Below, piece after piece: positions 1-7,340 of a stretch of 32,681 nt of DNA (positions within the stretch are counted from its first letter, which is position 1; every line of letters starts with the position of its first letter). Source of the stretch: Bacillota bacterium (GTDB lineage Bacteria; Bacillota; Negativicutes; Sporomusales; Sporomusaceae); assembly GCA_023388195.1 (NCBI GenBank), contig JAEWGR010000193.1, positions 1-32,681 on the forward strand, read 5' to 3'. The notes below the pieces were generated by a model that worked only from the letters and a program-made list of their open reading frames with translations, searched no databases and was not told the origin of the DNA. Made by a program: the position numbers and the translations under genes.

Positions 1-1037
1 GTCTGGGCACAGGTGCCTGCGGTTTGTCCTGGAATTACGAATCACTGCTCTTTTTCCGCTTTTTAGTTGGCTTTGGTTTAGGTGGACAACTGCCTGTGGC
101 AATTACGCTGATGAGCGAGTATTCCCCTACAAAATCGCGGGGGCGGATGATCGTACTGCTGGAAAGTGCCTGGGCGTTCGGCTGGCTGGCGGCATCCATC
201 ATCTCTTACTTGATTATCCCTAAATATGGCTGGGAGGTTGCTTTTTATATTGGCGCCCTGCCGGCGTTATATGTCTTTTACCTCTGGCGGACTGTGCCGG
301 AGTCGGCTCTGTTCCTGATGAAAAAAGGTCAGGTTGACGAGGCTCATGCTCTTGTATCCAATATTGAAAAAGAGCTGGGGGTAACCCCAGGCCCGAAACC
401 GTCCCTGGCAGAGATTCAAACCGCGGCTACAGCACCGGCGTTTAGTGTGCTGCAGTTATTTAGCCCCAAATATTTGAAGCGGACGGCCTGCTTGTGGATC
501 TTGTGGTTCTGCATCGTATTCTCCTATTATGGAATCTTCCTCTGGCTGCCAACCCTGCTGGTCAAAGCCGGACACAATATGGTTCAGTCCTTTGAGTTTG
601 TATTATGGATGACAGTAGCACAAATTCCCGGGTATTTTGCTGCTGCCGCCCTGGTTGACAAGCTAGGCCGCAAGGCCACTATGGCCATCTTCCTGCTGGG
701 CTGCGCTTTCTCGGCATACATGTTTGGCAGCGCGGCAACGGTATCAGATATTTATCTGTGGGGTTGCCTGATGTCCTTTTTCAATCTTGGTGCCTGGGGT
801 ATTTTGTATACATATACGCCTGAACTGTATCCCACAGAAGCCCGTACCACCGGCGTGGGCTGGGCGGCAGGTTTCGGACGAATTGGCGGCATTGCCGCAC
901 CGCTGGTTGTTGCCGCAATGATTACCGGTCCTGATAAAATTCCTCTGGTGTTTATGATGTTTACGGCAGTACTGATTATCGCCGCCCTGGATATGATTAT
1001 CCTGGGGGATGAAACCAAACAAAAAGCGTTGAACTAG
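1..1037 (+). CDS. niaP: MFS permease, NiaP-like nicotinate transporter (5' partial)
   Basis: The reading frame is open from the first base (first full codon at 3), so the N-terminus lies outside the window; the TTG at 24 is internal. The visible part starts in the first half of an MFS fold, with the loop region GLGGQLPVAITLMSEYSP followed by SRGRMIVLLES, which resembles the niacin permease NiaP/aromatic-acid:H+ symporter branch as I remember it. A central hydrophilic stretch (roughly residues 105-145 of the visible part) separates the two six-helix halves, and DKLGRKAT is the conserved inter-helix loop of the second half. It lies in the inner membrane. Position directly before a full nicotinate catabolic operon supports nicotinate uptake, which is inference. 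A hairpin terminator follows, so it is probably its own transcription unit. Uptake of a related aromatic carboxylate remains possible. Confidence 0.75.
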   Translation, partial: LGTGACGLSWNYESLLFFRFLVGFGLGGQLPVAITLMSEYSPTKSRGRMIVLLESAWAFGWLAASIISYLIIPKYGWEVAFYIGALPALYVFYLWRTVPESALFLMKKGQVDEAHALVSNIEKELGVTPGPKPSLAEIQTAATAPAFSVLQLFSPKYLKRTACLWILWFCIVFSYYGIFLWLPTLLVKAGHNMVQSFEFVLWMTVAQIPGYFAAAALVDKLGRKATMAIFLLGCAFSAYMFGSAATVSDIYLWGCLMSFFNLGAWGILYTYTPELYPTEARTTGVGWAAGFGRIGGIAAPLVVAAMITGPDKIPLVFMMFTAVLIIAALDMIILGDETKQKALN

Positions 1038-1050
1038 GCGAGAAAACAAA

Positions 1051-1091
1051 AAAGAATCGGCAGAGAAATGAAGTTTCTCTGCCTGTTCTTT
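1051..1091 (+). terminator. Rho-independent terminator after the permease
   Basis: A perfect 10-bp stem (GGCAGAGAAA at 1059-1068 with TTTCTCTGCC at 1074-1083, loop TGAAG) is extended outward by AAAGAA/TTCTTT after a 2-nt mismatch. The A-rich left flank and T-rich right flank could let it work in both directions. It separates the permease from the enamidase operon. Confidence 0.8.
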
Positions 1092-1123
1092 AGCCTCTCA
1101 TAATTTGCAATAAATTCTGTGGA

Positions 1124-1188
1124 CATAAGAACGACTAAGGCTCTGCCAGCGTCCCTGCGGGACTCGGCACAAGGCAAGTCTTATCTTA
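1124..1188 (+). repeat. Palindromic intergenic repeat, copy 1
   Basis: This 65-nt stretch matches 32226-32290 nearly base for base, starting with the identical 18 nt CATAAGAACGACTAAGGC. It can fold into a long imperfect hairpin with the inner stem GTCCC-tgc-GGGAC and the flanking pair TGCC/GGCA. Some outer pairs are weaker than in copy 2. It ends about 20 nt before the enamidase start codon. In-frame translation through it gives a spurious 30-residue N-terminal extension of enamidase. It resembles REP-type or MITE-like dispersed palindromes. Confidence 0.75.
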
Positions 1189-1208
1189 AAATTCAGGAGG
1201 TGGCTGAC

Positions 1209-2381
1209 ATGGCTTATACAGCAATAACCAATATTGGAATGATAGTCTCCGGCAATATTTCCGAGCCGGTTTTACCTGCTGACACGATTATTATTCATGC
1301 CGGCAAGATTGAAGCTATAGGTGATAAAAAGCTGATTGACGACCTTGCCTTACATTCTGTTGCCTACAAACTCATTGATGCCGGCGGGATGACAGTGGTG
1401 CCGGGGTTGATCGACTCCCATGTGCACCCGGTCATTGGCGACTATACTCCCAGGCAGAAAATGGCTGATTTCATAGATAGTTCTTTACATGGTGCTGTGA
1501 CGTCCATGATCTCGGCCGGTGAGTGCCATACGCCCGGCCGTCCGACCGATCCGGCGGGAGTAAAGGCCCTGGCGGTGCTGGCGCAGCGCTCCTTCCAGAA
1601 GCTCCGGCCTGGCGGCGTCAAGGTTCATGGCGGCGCGGTCATTTTGGAGCAGGGGCTGACTGAGGCCGATTTTGCTGAATTAGCGGCAAATGGCGTATGG
1701 CTAGTGGGCGAAGTCGGCCTGGGATCGGTAAAAAAACCGGCCGAGGCTGCCCCCATGGTCAGCTGGGCTAAAGCACACGGGATGAAAGTGATGATGCATA
1801 CCGGCGGGACATCGATTCCCGGCAGTTCGACCGTGACGGCAGCAGATATTCTGGCAGTGCAGCCTGATGTTGTTTCTCACATTAATGGCGGGCCAACGGC
1901 CATCTCGCCGGCAGAAGTCGACAAGCTGATTATCGGCAGCGACCTGACCCTGGAGATCGTCCAGTGCGGCAACCCTAAAATTGCCGACCAGACTGTGCGG
2001 AAACTAAATGAGCTGGGACAGCTGCACCGAATTATCTGTGGCAATGACGCCCCTTCCGGCACCGGGGTTATTCCGCTTGGTATTCTGCGTACGATTGTGC
2101 AGATTGCGAGTATGTCAGAGGTTCCGGCGGCGGTGGTGATTGCCATGGCTACAGGCAATACAGCCCGGGCCTATGGGCTTAATACCGGTATGATCGCTCC
2201 GGGTAAAGAAGCCGACCTGGCTATTATTGATGCACCGCTGGGATCGATCGGGAAAAATGCCCTCGAGGCCATTGAGGCGGGAGATTTGCCCGGTGTGGCA
2301 ATGGTGCTGATCGACGGGGAAATCAAAGTGAATAAAAGCCGCAATACGCCGCCGGCGGCCGGTAAGGTCACGGTGATGTAG
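1209..2381 (+). CDS. ena: Enamidase (6-oxo-1,4,5,6-tetrahydronicotinate amidohydrolase)
   Basis: This enzyme hydrolyses 1,4,5,6-tetrahydro-6-oxonicotinate to 2-formylglutarate and ammonia, the ring-opening step. The 390-residue product is close to the E. barkeri enzyme in length. It is an amidohydrolase-fold protein with a full set of metal-ligand positions: HVH at 71-73 (DSHVHP), E168 in GEVGLG, H197 in MMHTGG, H224 in SHINGG and D280 in GNDAPSG. E. barkeri enamidase is a bifunctional Fe-Zn enzyme of this family. I chose the ATG at 1209 because AGGAGG lies 8 nt upstream; the open frame extends to a GTG at 1119, but those 30 codons fall in the palindromic repeat. No convincing sigma-70 promoter is visible between the permease terminator and this gene. 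A general dihydroorotase-like amidohydrolase is the alternative, but the operon context makes enamidase very likely. Confidence 0.9.
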   Translation: MAYTAITNIGMIVSGNISEPVLPADTIIIHAGKIEAIGDKKLIDDLALHSVAYKLIDAGGMTVVPGLIDSHVHPVIGDYTPRQKMADFIDSSLHGAVTSMISAGECHTPGRPTDPAGVKALAVLAQRSFQKLRPGGVKVHGGAVILEQGLTEADFAELAANGVWLVGEVGLGSVKKPAEAAPMVSWAKAHGMKVMMHTGGTSIPGSSTVTAADILAVQPDVVSHINGGPTAISPAEVDKLIIGSDLTLEIVQCGNPKIADQTVRKLNELGQLHRIICGNDAPSGTGVIPLGILRTIVQIASMSEVPAAVVIAMATGNTARAYGLNTGMIAPGKEADLAIIDAPLGSIGKNALEAIEAGDLPGVAMVLIDGEIKVNKSRNTPPAAGKVTVM

Positions 2382-2447
2382 GCGCGGCGACTATAAAGAT
2401 AAAGCTGATGAGACTAAATTGGGCTCAATCAAAGCGGGGTAGGCAGT

Positions 2448-3578
2448 ATGAGAGGAAAAATGACGCACAACATTGCCGCCTTAATATTGGCAGCCGGATT
2501 TTCTTCCCGCATGGGGGCGTTTAAGCCGCTTCTCCCTTTTGGCGGCAGTTCAGTTATTGGTACCGTGGTCAGTTCCTTCCGTCAGGCAGGGGTGGATCAC
2601 ATTAGTGTTGTTGTCGGCTGGGAGGCAGAAAAATTGCAGCCTGTGTTAACGCAACTGCAGGTGACGGCGGTAATGAATGATCACTATGAAGCAGGTATGT
2701 TTTCATCGGTGCTTGCCGGCTTACGTTCTTTGCCGGAGCACATAGAGGGCATATTTCTGCTGCCAGTTGATACACCGCTGGTGACGCCCGGTAGTATTAA
2801 AGCCATGCTGCGGCGCTTCCGGCAAACCAATGCCGCTGTGGTATATCCCGCATTCCAGGGCCGGCGGGGGCATCCGCCGCTTATCAGCGGCAGACACCGC
2901 CAGGATATCCTGGCGGCAGGTTCGGGTACCCTCAAAACGGCACTGGCGCGCCTCGAACCGGCGATAACGGTTGAAGTGCCTGACCGGGGTGTGCTTTTAG
3001 ACATGGATACACCTGCCGACTATGAAACTTTAAAAACATTTAGTCAGGGCAGGGCTTTGCCTGCCCGCGAGGAAGCGATTGCCCTCTTAAAGGCACTTCA
3101 ATCGTCAGAACCTGTTATCCGGCACTGCCTGGCAGTGGCCGCCACCGGCCGGCAGCTGGCCGAGGGACTGAACAGAGCGGGAATGGATTTGAATATTGCC
3201 GCTGTCGAGACCGGCTGCCTATTACACGACATTGCCAAAGGGCAGCCGGACCATGCGCGTTGCGGTGCGAGAGTTATGGAACGGCACGGGTATCCGCTCC
3301 TTGCCGGTATCGTTGGGGCCCATATGGATTTGATATTTGAAGAAACCAGTTGTTTGGATGAGGCCGCTATCGTTTTTCTGGCCGATAAACTGACCCATGA
3401 GGGGCGGGTTGTAAGTGTTGATGAAAGGTTTCAGCCTGCACTGCAAAAATTGGCCGGGCAACCGGATAAGCTGGTATTTGTGAAACAACGGCTGTTATCA
3501 GCGTACCGGATTCAGGCCGCAGTAATGGAAATTTTAGGAGTATGTTTCCGGGATGATATAAAATTACCGGATAATTGA
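2448..3578 (+). CDS. MobA/MocA-like nucleotidyltransferase fused to an HD domain
   Basis: The product has 376 residues in two parts. Residues about 8-200 form a MobA-type NTP transferase, with LAAGFSSRMG at 14-23, K26 (nucleotide-binding loop), PVD at 106-108 (metal aspartate), GHP at 141-143 and DMDTPADY at 185-192. Residues about 210-350 form an HD-domain region with H226, HD at 260-261 and AHMD at 291-294. The first half is the type that attaches CMP to molybdopterin. Nicotinate dehydrogenase of E. barkeri belongs to the xanthine dehydrogenase family and is a molybdopterin enzyme, so this gene, just before ndhF, is the likely dedicated cofactor-maturation factor. The HD part may be a phosphohydrolase; its substrate is unknown. 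Start choice is open between ATG 2448 (GGGGTAGG upstream) and ATG 2460 (AGAGGAAAA upstream). The fused architecture recurs in anaerobes, to my recollection. Confidence 0.75.
   Translation: MRGKMTHNIAALILAAGFSSRMGAFKPLLPFGGSSVIGTVVSSFRQAGVDHISVVVGWEAEKLQPVLTQLQVTAVMNDHYEAGMFSSVLAGLRSLPEHIEGIFLLPVDTPLVTPGSIKAMLRRFRQTNAAVVYPAFQGRRGHPPLISGRHRQDILAAGSGTLKTALARLEPAITVEVPDRGVLLDMDTPADYETLKTFSQGRALPAREEAIALLKALQSSEPVIRHCLAVAATGRQLAEGLNRAGMDLNIAAVETGCLLHDIAKGQPDHARCGARVMERHGYPLLAGIVGAHMDLIFEETSCLDEAAIVFLADKLTHEGRVVSVDERFQPALQKLAGQPDKLVFVKQRLLSAYRIQAAVMEILGVCFRDDIKLPDN
2897..2916. repeat. Perfect 20-bp palindrome inside the MobA-like gene
   Basis: CCGCCAGGAT is followed immediately by its exact reverse complement, with no spacer. 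A second small hairpin (GCCGCT-tatc-AGCGGC) lies just upstream. Both are within codons for the RHRQDIL region, so they may be chance or a coding-region palindrome. Confidence 0.6.
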
Positions 3579-3670
3579 GATTCAGCTAAAACCGGGTAAT
3601 AGGCGGTCCTTTTATGTACTCAAAACTAGAGGGCGGCTGCCGTGTTGGTTATTGGGAAAGGAGCAGGGCT

Positions 3671-4534
3671 GTGAGCAAGTTTAATTATTTGAGAGCAGAT
3701 TCGTTACAGCAGGCAGCGCAAATAAGCGGAGAAAATCCAGGCTGCTATTTTATTGCCGGGGGAACCGACCTGATGGTAAAGCTAAAAGAAAAGCTTATTG
3801 ATCCGGCAGTGATTGTTGATATTAGCAGGCTGGAAGAATTAAGAGGAATCAAATGGAATAACGGCCGGCTAACAATTGGTGCCGCCGTTACGCACACGGA
3901 AATCTATGAATCGGCGGTGATTCAGCAATATGTGCCGGCACTGGCCAAAGCGGCCGGTTTGGTTGGCTCACCGCAAATCCGCAATCAGGGCACTGTCGGC
4001 GGCAATATCGGTAATGCTTCCCCGGCCGCCGATACAGTTCCGGTGCTGCTGGCGTATGGTGCGCAGGTCAGAGTCGCAACAGGCAGTGGTTTCAAGGAAA
4101 TTGAACTGGATCATTTGTTTACCGGCCCCGGCCGTACCGTGCTGCAGCCCGGGGAAATTATAACCGAAATAATTTTACCGGTCAGGCAGTCAGGCCAGGG
4201 GGGCGGGTTCCAAAAACTCGGCAAACGTAAAGCGTTGTCGATTGCCGTAGTTAATGCTGCGGCCTGGCTGCAGGTTGATGACAGCTCTGGTAAGGTGGCA
4301 GGGGTCAGACTGGCACTGGGGTCAGTGGCGGCTACCGTCATGCGGGCGACCGCAGCGGAAGATATCCTGCTGGGCCAGGTAATTACCGAGTCGCTTATCC
4401 AACAAGTGGCAGAGCAGGTGTCCAAGGCCGTCCGGCCAATTGATGATGTGCGTTCGGAAGCGGTGTACCGCCAGCAGACGGCAGGGGTTTTAATGAAGCG
4501 AGCACTTGAGGAAGCCTGGGCAGAAATAAGTTAG
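3671..4534 (+). CDS. ndhF: Nicotinate dehydrogenase, FAD subunit
   Basis: This is the FAD-binding subunit of the molybdenum hydroxylase that converts nicotinate to 6-hydroxynicotinate; it passes electrons from the Fe-S subunit to NADP+. The product has 287 residues (E. barkeri NdhF is similar in length). FAD-binding motifs of the CO dehydrogenase medium-subunit family are clear: AGGTDLMVK at 29-37 and GTVGGNIGNASPAAD at 107-121. The GTG at 3671 is chosen because AAGGAG lies 7 nt upstream; the open frame begins at an ATG at 3614 with no ribosome site and 19 extra residues lacking family character. The 92-nt gap before it shows no clear promoter or terminator. ndhS follows after 13 nt. Confidence 0.92.
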   Translation: MSKFNYLRADSLQQAAQISGENPGCYFIAGGTDLMVKLKEKLIDPAVIVDISRLEELRGIKWNNGRLTIGAAVTHTEIYESAVIQQYVPALAKAAGLVGSPQIRNQGTVGGNIGNASPAADTVPVLLAYGAQVRVATGSGFKEIELDHLFTGPGRTVLQPGEIITEIILPVRQSGQGGGFQKLGKRKALSIAVVNAAAWLQVDDSSGKVAGVRLALGSVAATVMRATAAEDILLGQVITESLIQQVAEQVSKAVRPIDDVRSEAVYRQQTAGVLMKRALEEAWAEIS

Positions 4535-4547
4535 GCAGGGAGATATG

Positions 4548-5018
4548 ATGGAGAAGGTAACGATTAATTTTGTGCTTAATGGCAAAGAAGTAACAACAGT
4601 ATGTCCGCCCAACTGGCGGCTTGTAGATGTTATCCGTCAGGCCTTTGATCTGACCGGGACAAAAATCGGTTGCGGTGAAGGTGACTGTGGCGCCTGTACG
4701 GTGATTATTGACGGCAATACGGCCAATTCCTGCCTGGTGCTGGCAGCCCAGGTTGAAGGCCGGGAGGTAGTAACAATTGAAGGCGTAGGCGATTATGAAC
4801 ACCTGCACCCGCTGCAACAGGCATTTATCGAAGAAGGTGCGGTTCAGTGCGGTTACTGCACACCGGGTATGATTTTATCAGCCAAAGTGTTGTTGGATAA
4901 GCAGCCCCAGCCGGACAGAGAAGCCATTATGGGGGCGATAGCCGGTAATCTTTGCCGGTGTACCGGTTATAGCAAGATTGCTAATGCAATCGAAAAAGTA
5001 GTTCAGCAAAAACGATGA
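4548..5018 (+). CDS. ndhS: Nicotinate dehydrogenase, small [2Fe-2S] subunit
   Basis: This electron-transfer subunit carries two [2Fe-2S] clusters between the molybdenum site and FAD. The 156-residue product has the plant-ferredoxin-type cluster ligands C42, C47, C50 and C62 (GCGEGDCGAC) and the second cluster ligands C101, C104, C136 and C138 (CGYCTPGM and LCRCTGY). All eight cysteines are present. Two ATGs are adjacent: 4545 leaves only 2 nt after AGGGAG and 4548 leaves 5, so 4548 is preferred; it also gives the usual MxKxTIxxxxNG opening of the family. It lies 13 nt after ndhF and 22 nt before the molybdopterin subunit. Confidence 0.95.
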   Translation: MEKVTINFVLNGKEVTTVCPPNWRLVDVIRQAFDLTGTKIGCGEGDCGACTVIIDGNTANSCLVLAAQVEGREVVTIEGVGDYEHLHPLQQAFIEEGAVQCGYCTPGMILSAKVLLDKQPQPDREAIMGAIAGNLCRCTGYSKIANAIEKVVQQKR

Positions 5019-5040
5019 GTTGCCAAAGGAGTGGCCATAA

Positions 5041-7308
5041 ATGGGAGATTTCTCGGTAGTCGGAAAATCAGTGATTCGTAAGGATGCCTTGGATAAAGTA
5101 CTGGGAAAAACCAGGTTTAGTGCCGATATTAAACTGCCGGCTATGCTCTATGCCAAAGTACTCCGGAGTAAAGTCCCGCACGCCGTACTTAAAAATATTG
5201 ATGTAGCTGCGGCTAAAGCTCTGCCGGGGATTGTGGCGGTACTGACGGCAGCCGATGTGCCTGGTGGCAATGCTCATGGCATTATTTTTAAAGATGAGCC
5301 GGTACTGGTAGTTGATAAAATCCGTAAAATTGGCGATGCCCTTGCCGTGGTGGCTGCCGAAACGGAAGAACTGGCCAGTCAGGCTTTGGCATTGATTAGA
5401 GTGGAAATTGAAGAATTGCCGCCGGTTTTTGATGCGGTAGAGGCCATGCAGCCCGAGTCCCCCAAGGTTCATGGCGACAATAATATCCTGGCTTTGCGGA
5501 AAATCCGCAAGGGGGATGTGGAAGCAGCTTTTGCCCGGGCCGACATTGTTGTGGAAAAAGTGTACCGGACGCAAATGCAGGAACATGCGTATATTGAGCC
5601 GGAAGCGGGTGTGGCCTATCTGGAGGGTGATGTGGTCGTTATTAAAGCCTCCACGCAGAATACACACTTTGATTGCCGGGAGATAGCCCGCAATCTGGCT
5701 ATGCCCAGCAATAAGATCAGGATGATTCAGGCCCCGACCGGCGGCGGTTTTGGCGGCAAGCTGGATGTGTCGGTGCAGATCTATCTGGCTCTCCTGGCAG
5801 TGCGCACAAGACGGCCGGTACAAATGGTCTATACGCGGGAAGAGTCCCTGGTGGCCTCCCCTAAACGTCACCCCTGTACAATCACCTATAAGACGGCTGC
5901 CGACAAAAACGGCAGGCTGCTGGCCGTAGATGTGGTGGCAGTTGCCGATACCGGTGCTTATTCTTCCTACGGGCCGGCACCGGTCACCCGCCTGGCGGTT
6001 CATGCCACAGGCCCTTATGAAGTCCCTAATGTCCGTATTGATGCGTATACCATTTATACGAATAACCCTACTGCCGGGGCTATGCGGGGGTTCGGGGTAC
6101 CGCAAGCCGCTTTTGCCTATGAGCAGCAGATGGATCTGGTTGCGGAAAAGGCCGGCATCAGTCCGCTGGCAGTACGTTTACTCAATACCCTCAAACGAGG
6201 CAGTGCTACAGCAACCGGCCAGCTTCTGGAAAGCGGCGGCGGGGTCACAGGCACACTTACTGCCGCTTATGATAAGGGGCAGGAGAATTGGCAACAGACA
6301 AAACCAGGAACGGGCAAAAAACGCGGCTATGGTATCGGCTGCATGTTTTATGGTATTGGCAACACGGGAATGCCGAATCCAGCCGGAGCCTATGTCGATT
6401 TGCTGGATGACGGTACTGTCAATTTGATGGTTGGCGCGGCCGATATCGGGCAGGGCTCTAATACGATTATTGCCCAGATTGTTGCCGAAGAATTAGGCGT
6501 TACTTTTGATGATATCCATGTCATTTCAGCCGATACGGGCGTTACGCCTGACGGCGGAGCAACCTCGGCCAGCCGGCAGACGTATATTTCCGGGAATGCT
6601 GCCCTGCGGGCCGCCCGGGAGGCAAAAAAAGCAGTGTTGGCAGTGGCGGCAGAAACCTTTGGTGTGCCTGTCGAGCAAATCGCTTTAAAGTCGGGCTGGG
6701 TCACTGTGCCTGGTCAGGAGGATCAGTTCCGTAAACCGATAAAAGCGATGCTTGCCGCCTGCCGGAGCAAAGGGATAATGACGATCGGTCATGGCTGGTT
6801 TAATCCAACGACCACGGCCCTTGACAATGAAACAGGCGCCGGTGAGCCCTATGAAGCCTATGCATTTGGCAGCCAGACGGTTGAGGTGGAAGTTGATACC
6901 GAAACCGGCCTGGTAGAAGTATTACATATTTATGCCGCTCATGATGTGGGACAGGCGGTCAATCCTCTCCAGGTGGAAGCACAGATTGAAGGGGGGAGCA
7001 TTATGGGGTTGGGCTATGGTATTTATGAGGAAGTCAAGACAGCTCAAGGCCGGATTAAGACGCCGTCCTTTGCCACTTACCTGATTCCCACCTCGCTGGA
7101 TGTGCCGGCAGTGCATTCTATCATTGTCGAGGAACCGGCCGACACCGGGCCGTTTGGTGCGAAAGGCCTGGGGGAAACCTCGCTGGTGCCGACCGCTGCC
7201 GCAATCGCCAATGCGGTGTATGATGCAGTTGGCATTCGCATAACAGAATTGCCGGTTACACCGGAACGGGTATTAAGCCTGCTCAAGGCGAAAGAAAAAG
7301 TCGGTTGA
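5041..7308 (+). CDS. ndhL-ndhM: Nicotinate dehydrogenase, fused large+medium molybdopterin subunit
   Basis: This 755-residue protein is the catalytic molybdenum subunit of nicotinate dehydrogenase. It contains the family's landmarks: GGGFGGK at 234-240, AMRGFGVPQ at 347-355, ADIGQGSN at 467-474 and PFGAKGLGE at 704-712, where E712 aligns with the catalytic glutamate of xanthine dehydrogenase. In E. barkeri this unit is split into NdhL (about 425 residues) and NdhM (about 330). Here the two are one chain, joined near residues 418-432 by a short polar linker (QTKPGTGKKRGYGIG) with no stop or restart. The E. barkeri enzyme has labile, non-selenocysteine selenium at the molybdenum; no in-frame TGA is present here, which agrees with a non-Sec enzyme. 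Purine or other N-heterocycle dehydrogenase activity is the alternative, but the surrounding pathway is specific. Confidence 0.9.
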   Translation: MGDFSVVGKSVIRKDALDKVLGKTRFSADIKLPAMLYAKVLRSKVPHAVLKNIDVAAAKALPGIVAVLTAADVPGGNAHGIIFKDEPVLVVDKIRKIGDALAVVAAETEELASQALALIRVEIEELPPVFDAVEAMQPESPKVHGDNNILALRKIRKGDVEAAFARADIVVEKVYRTQMQEHAYIEPEAGVAYLEGDVVVIKASTQNTHFDCREIARNLAMPSNKIRMIQAPTGGGFGGKLDVSVQIYLALLAVRTRRPVQMVYTREESLVASPKRHPCTITYKTAADKNGRLLAVDVVAVADTGAYSSYGPAPVTRLAVHATGPYEVPNVRIDAYTIYTNNPTAGAMRGFGVPQAAFAYEQQMDLVAEKAGISPLAVRLLNTLKRGSATATGQLLESGGGVTGTLTAAYDKGQENWQQTKPGTGKKRGYGIGCMFYGIGNTGMPNPAGAYVDLLDDGTVNLMVGAADIGQGSNTIIAQIVAEELGVTFDDIHVISADTGVTPDGGATSASRQTYISGNAALRAAREAKKAVLAVAAETFGVPVEQIALKSGWVTVPGQEDQFRKPIKAMLAACRSKGIMTIGHGWFNPTTTALDNETGAGEPYEAYAFGSQTVEVEVDTETGLVEVLHIYAAHDVGQAVNPLQVEAQIEGGSIMGLGYGIYEEVKTAQGRIKTPSFATYLIPTSLDVPAVHSIIVEEPADTGPFGAKGLGETSLVPTAAAIANAVYDAVGIRITELPVTPERVLSLLKAKEKVG

Positions 7309-7340
7309 GGGAGCCGGGCAAGGGTTAGGGGGGGACACAT

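Noticed and set aside
1119..1208. N-terminal extension of enamidase from GTG 1119
   Set aside because: These codons lie within the palindromic repeat, no ribosome site precedes the GTG, and ATG 1209 has AGGAGG at ideal spacing.
5068..6105. 345-codon open frame on the minus strand opposite the molybdopterin subunit
   Set aside because: It is antisense to a strongly supported gene, with a composition typical of shadow frames and no recognisable domain.
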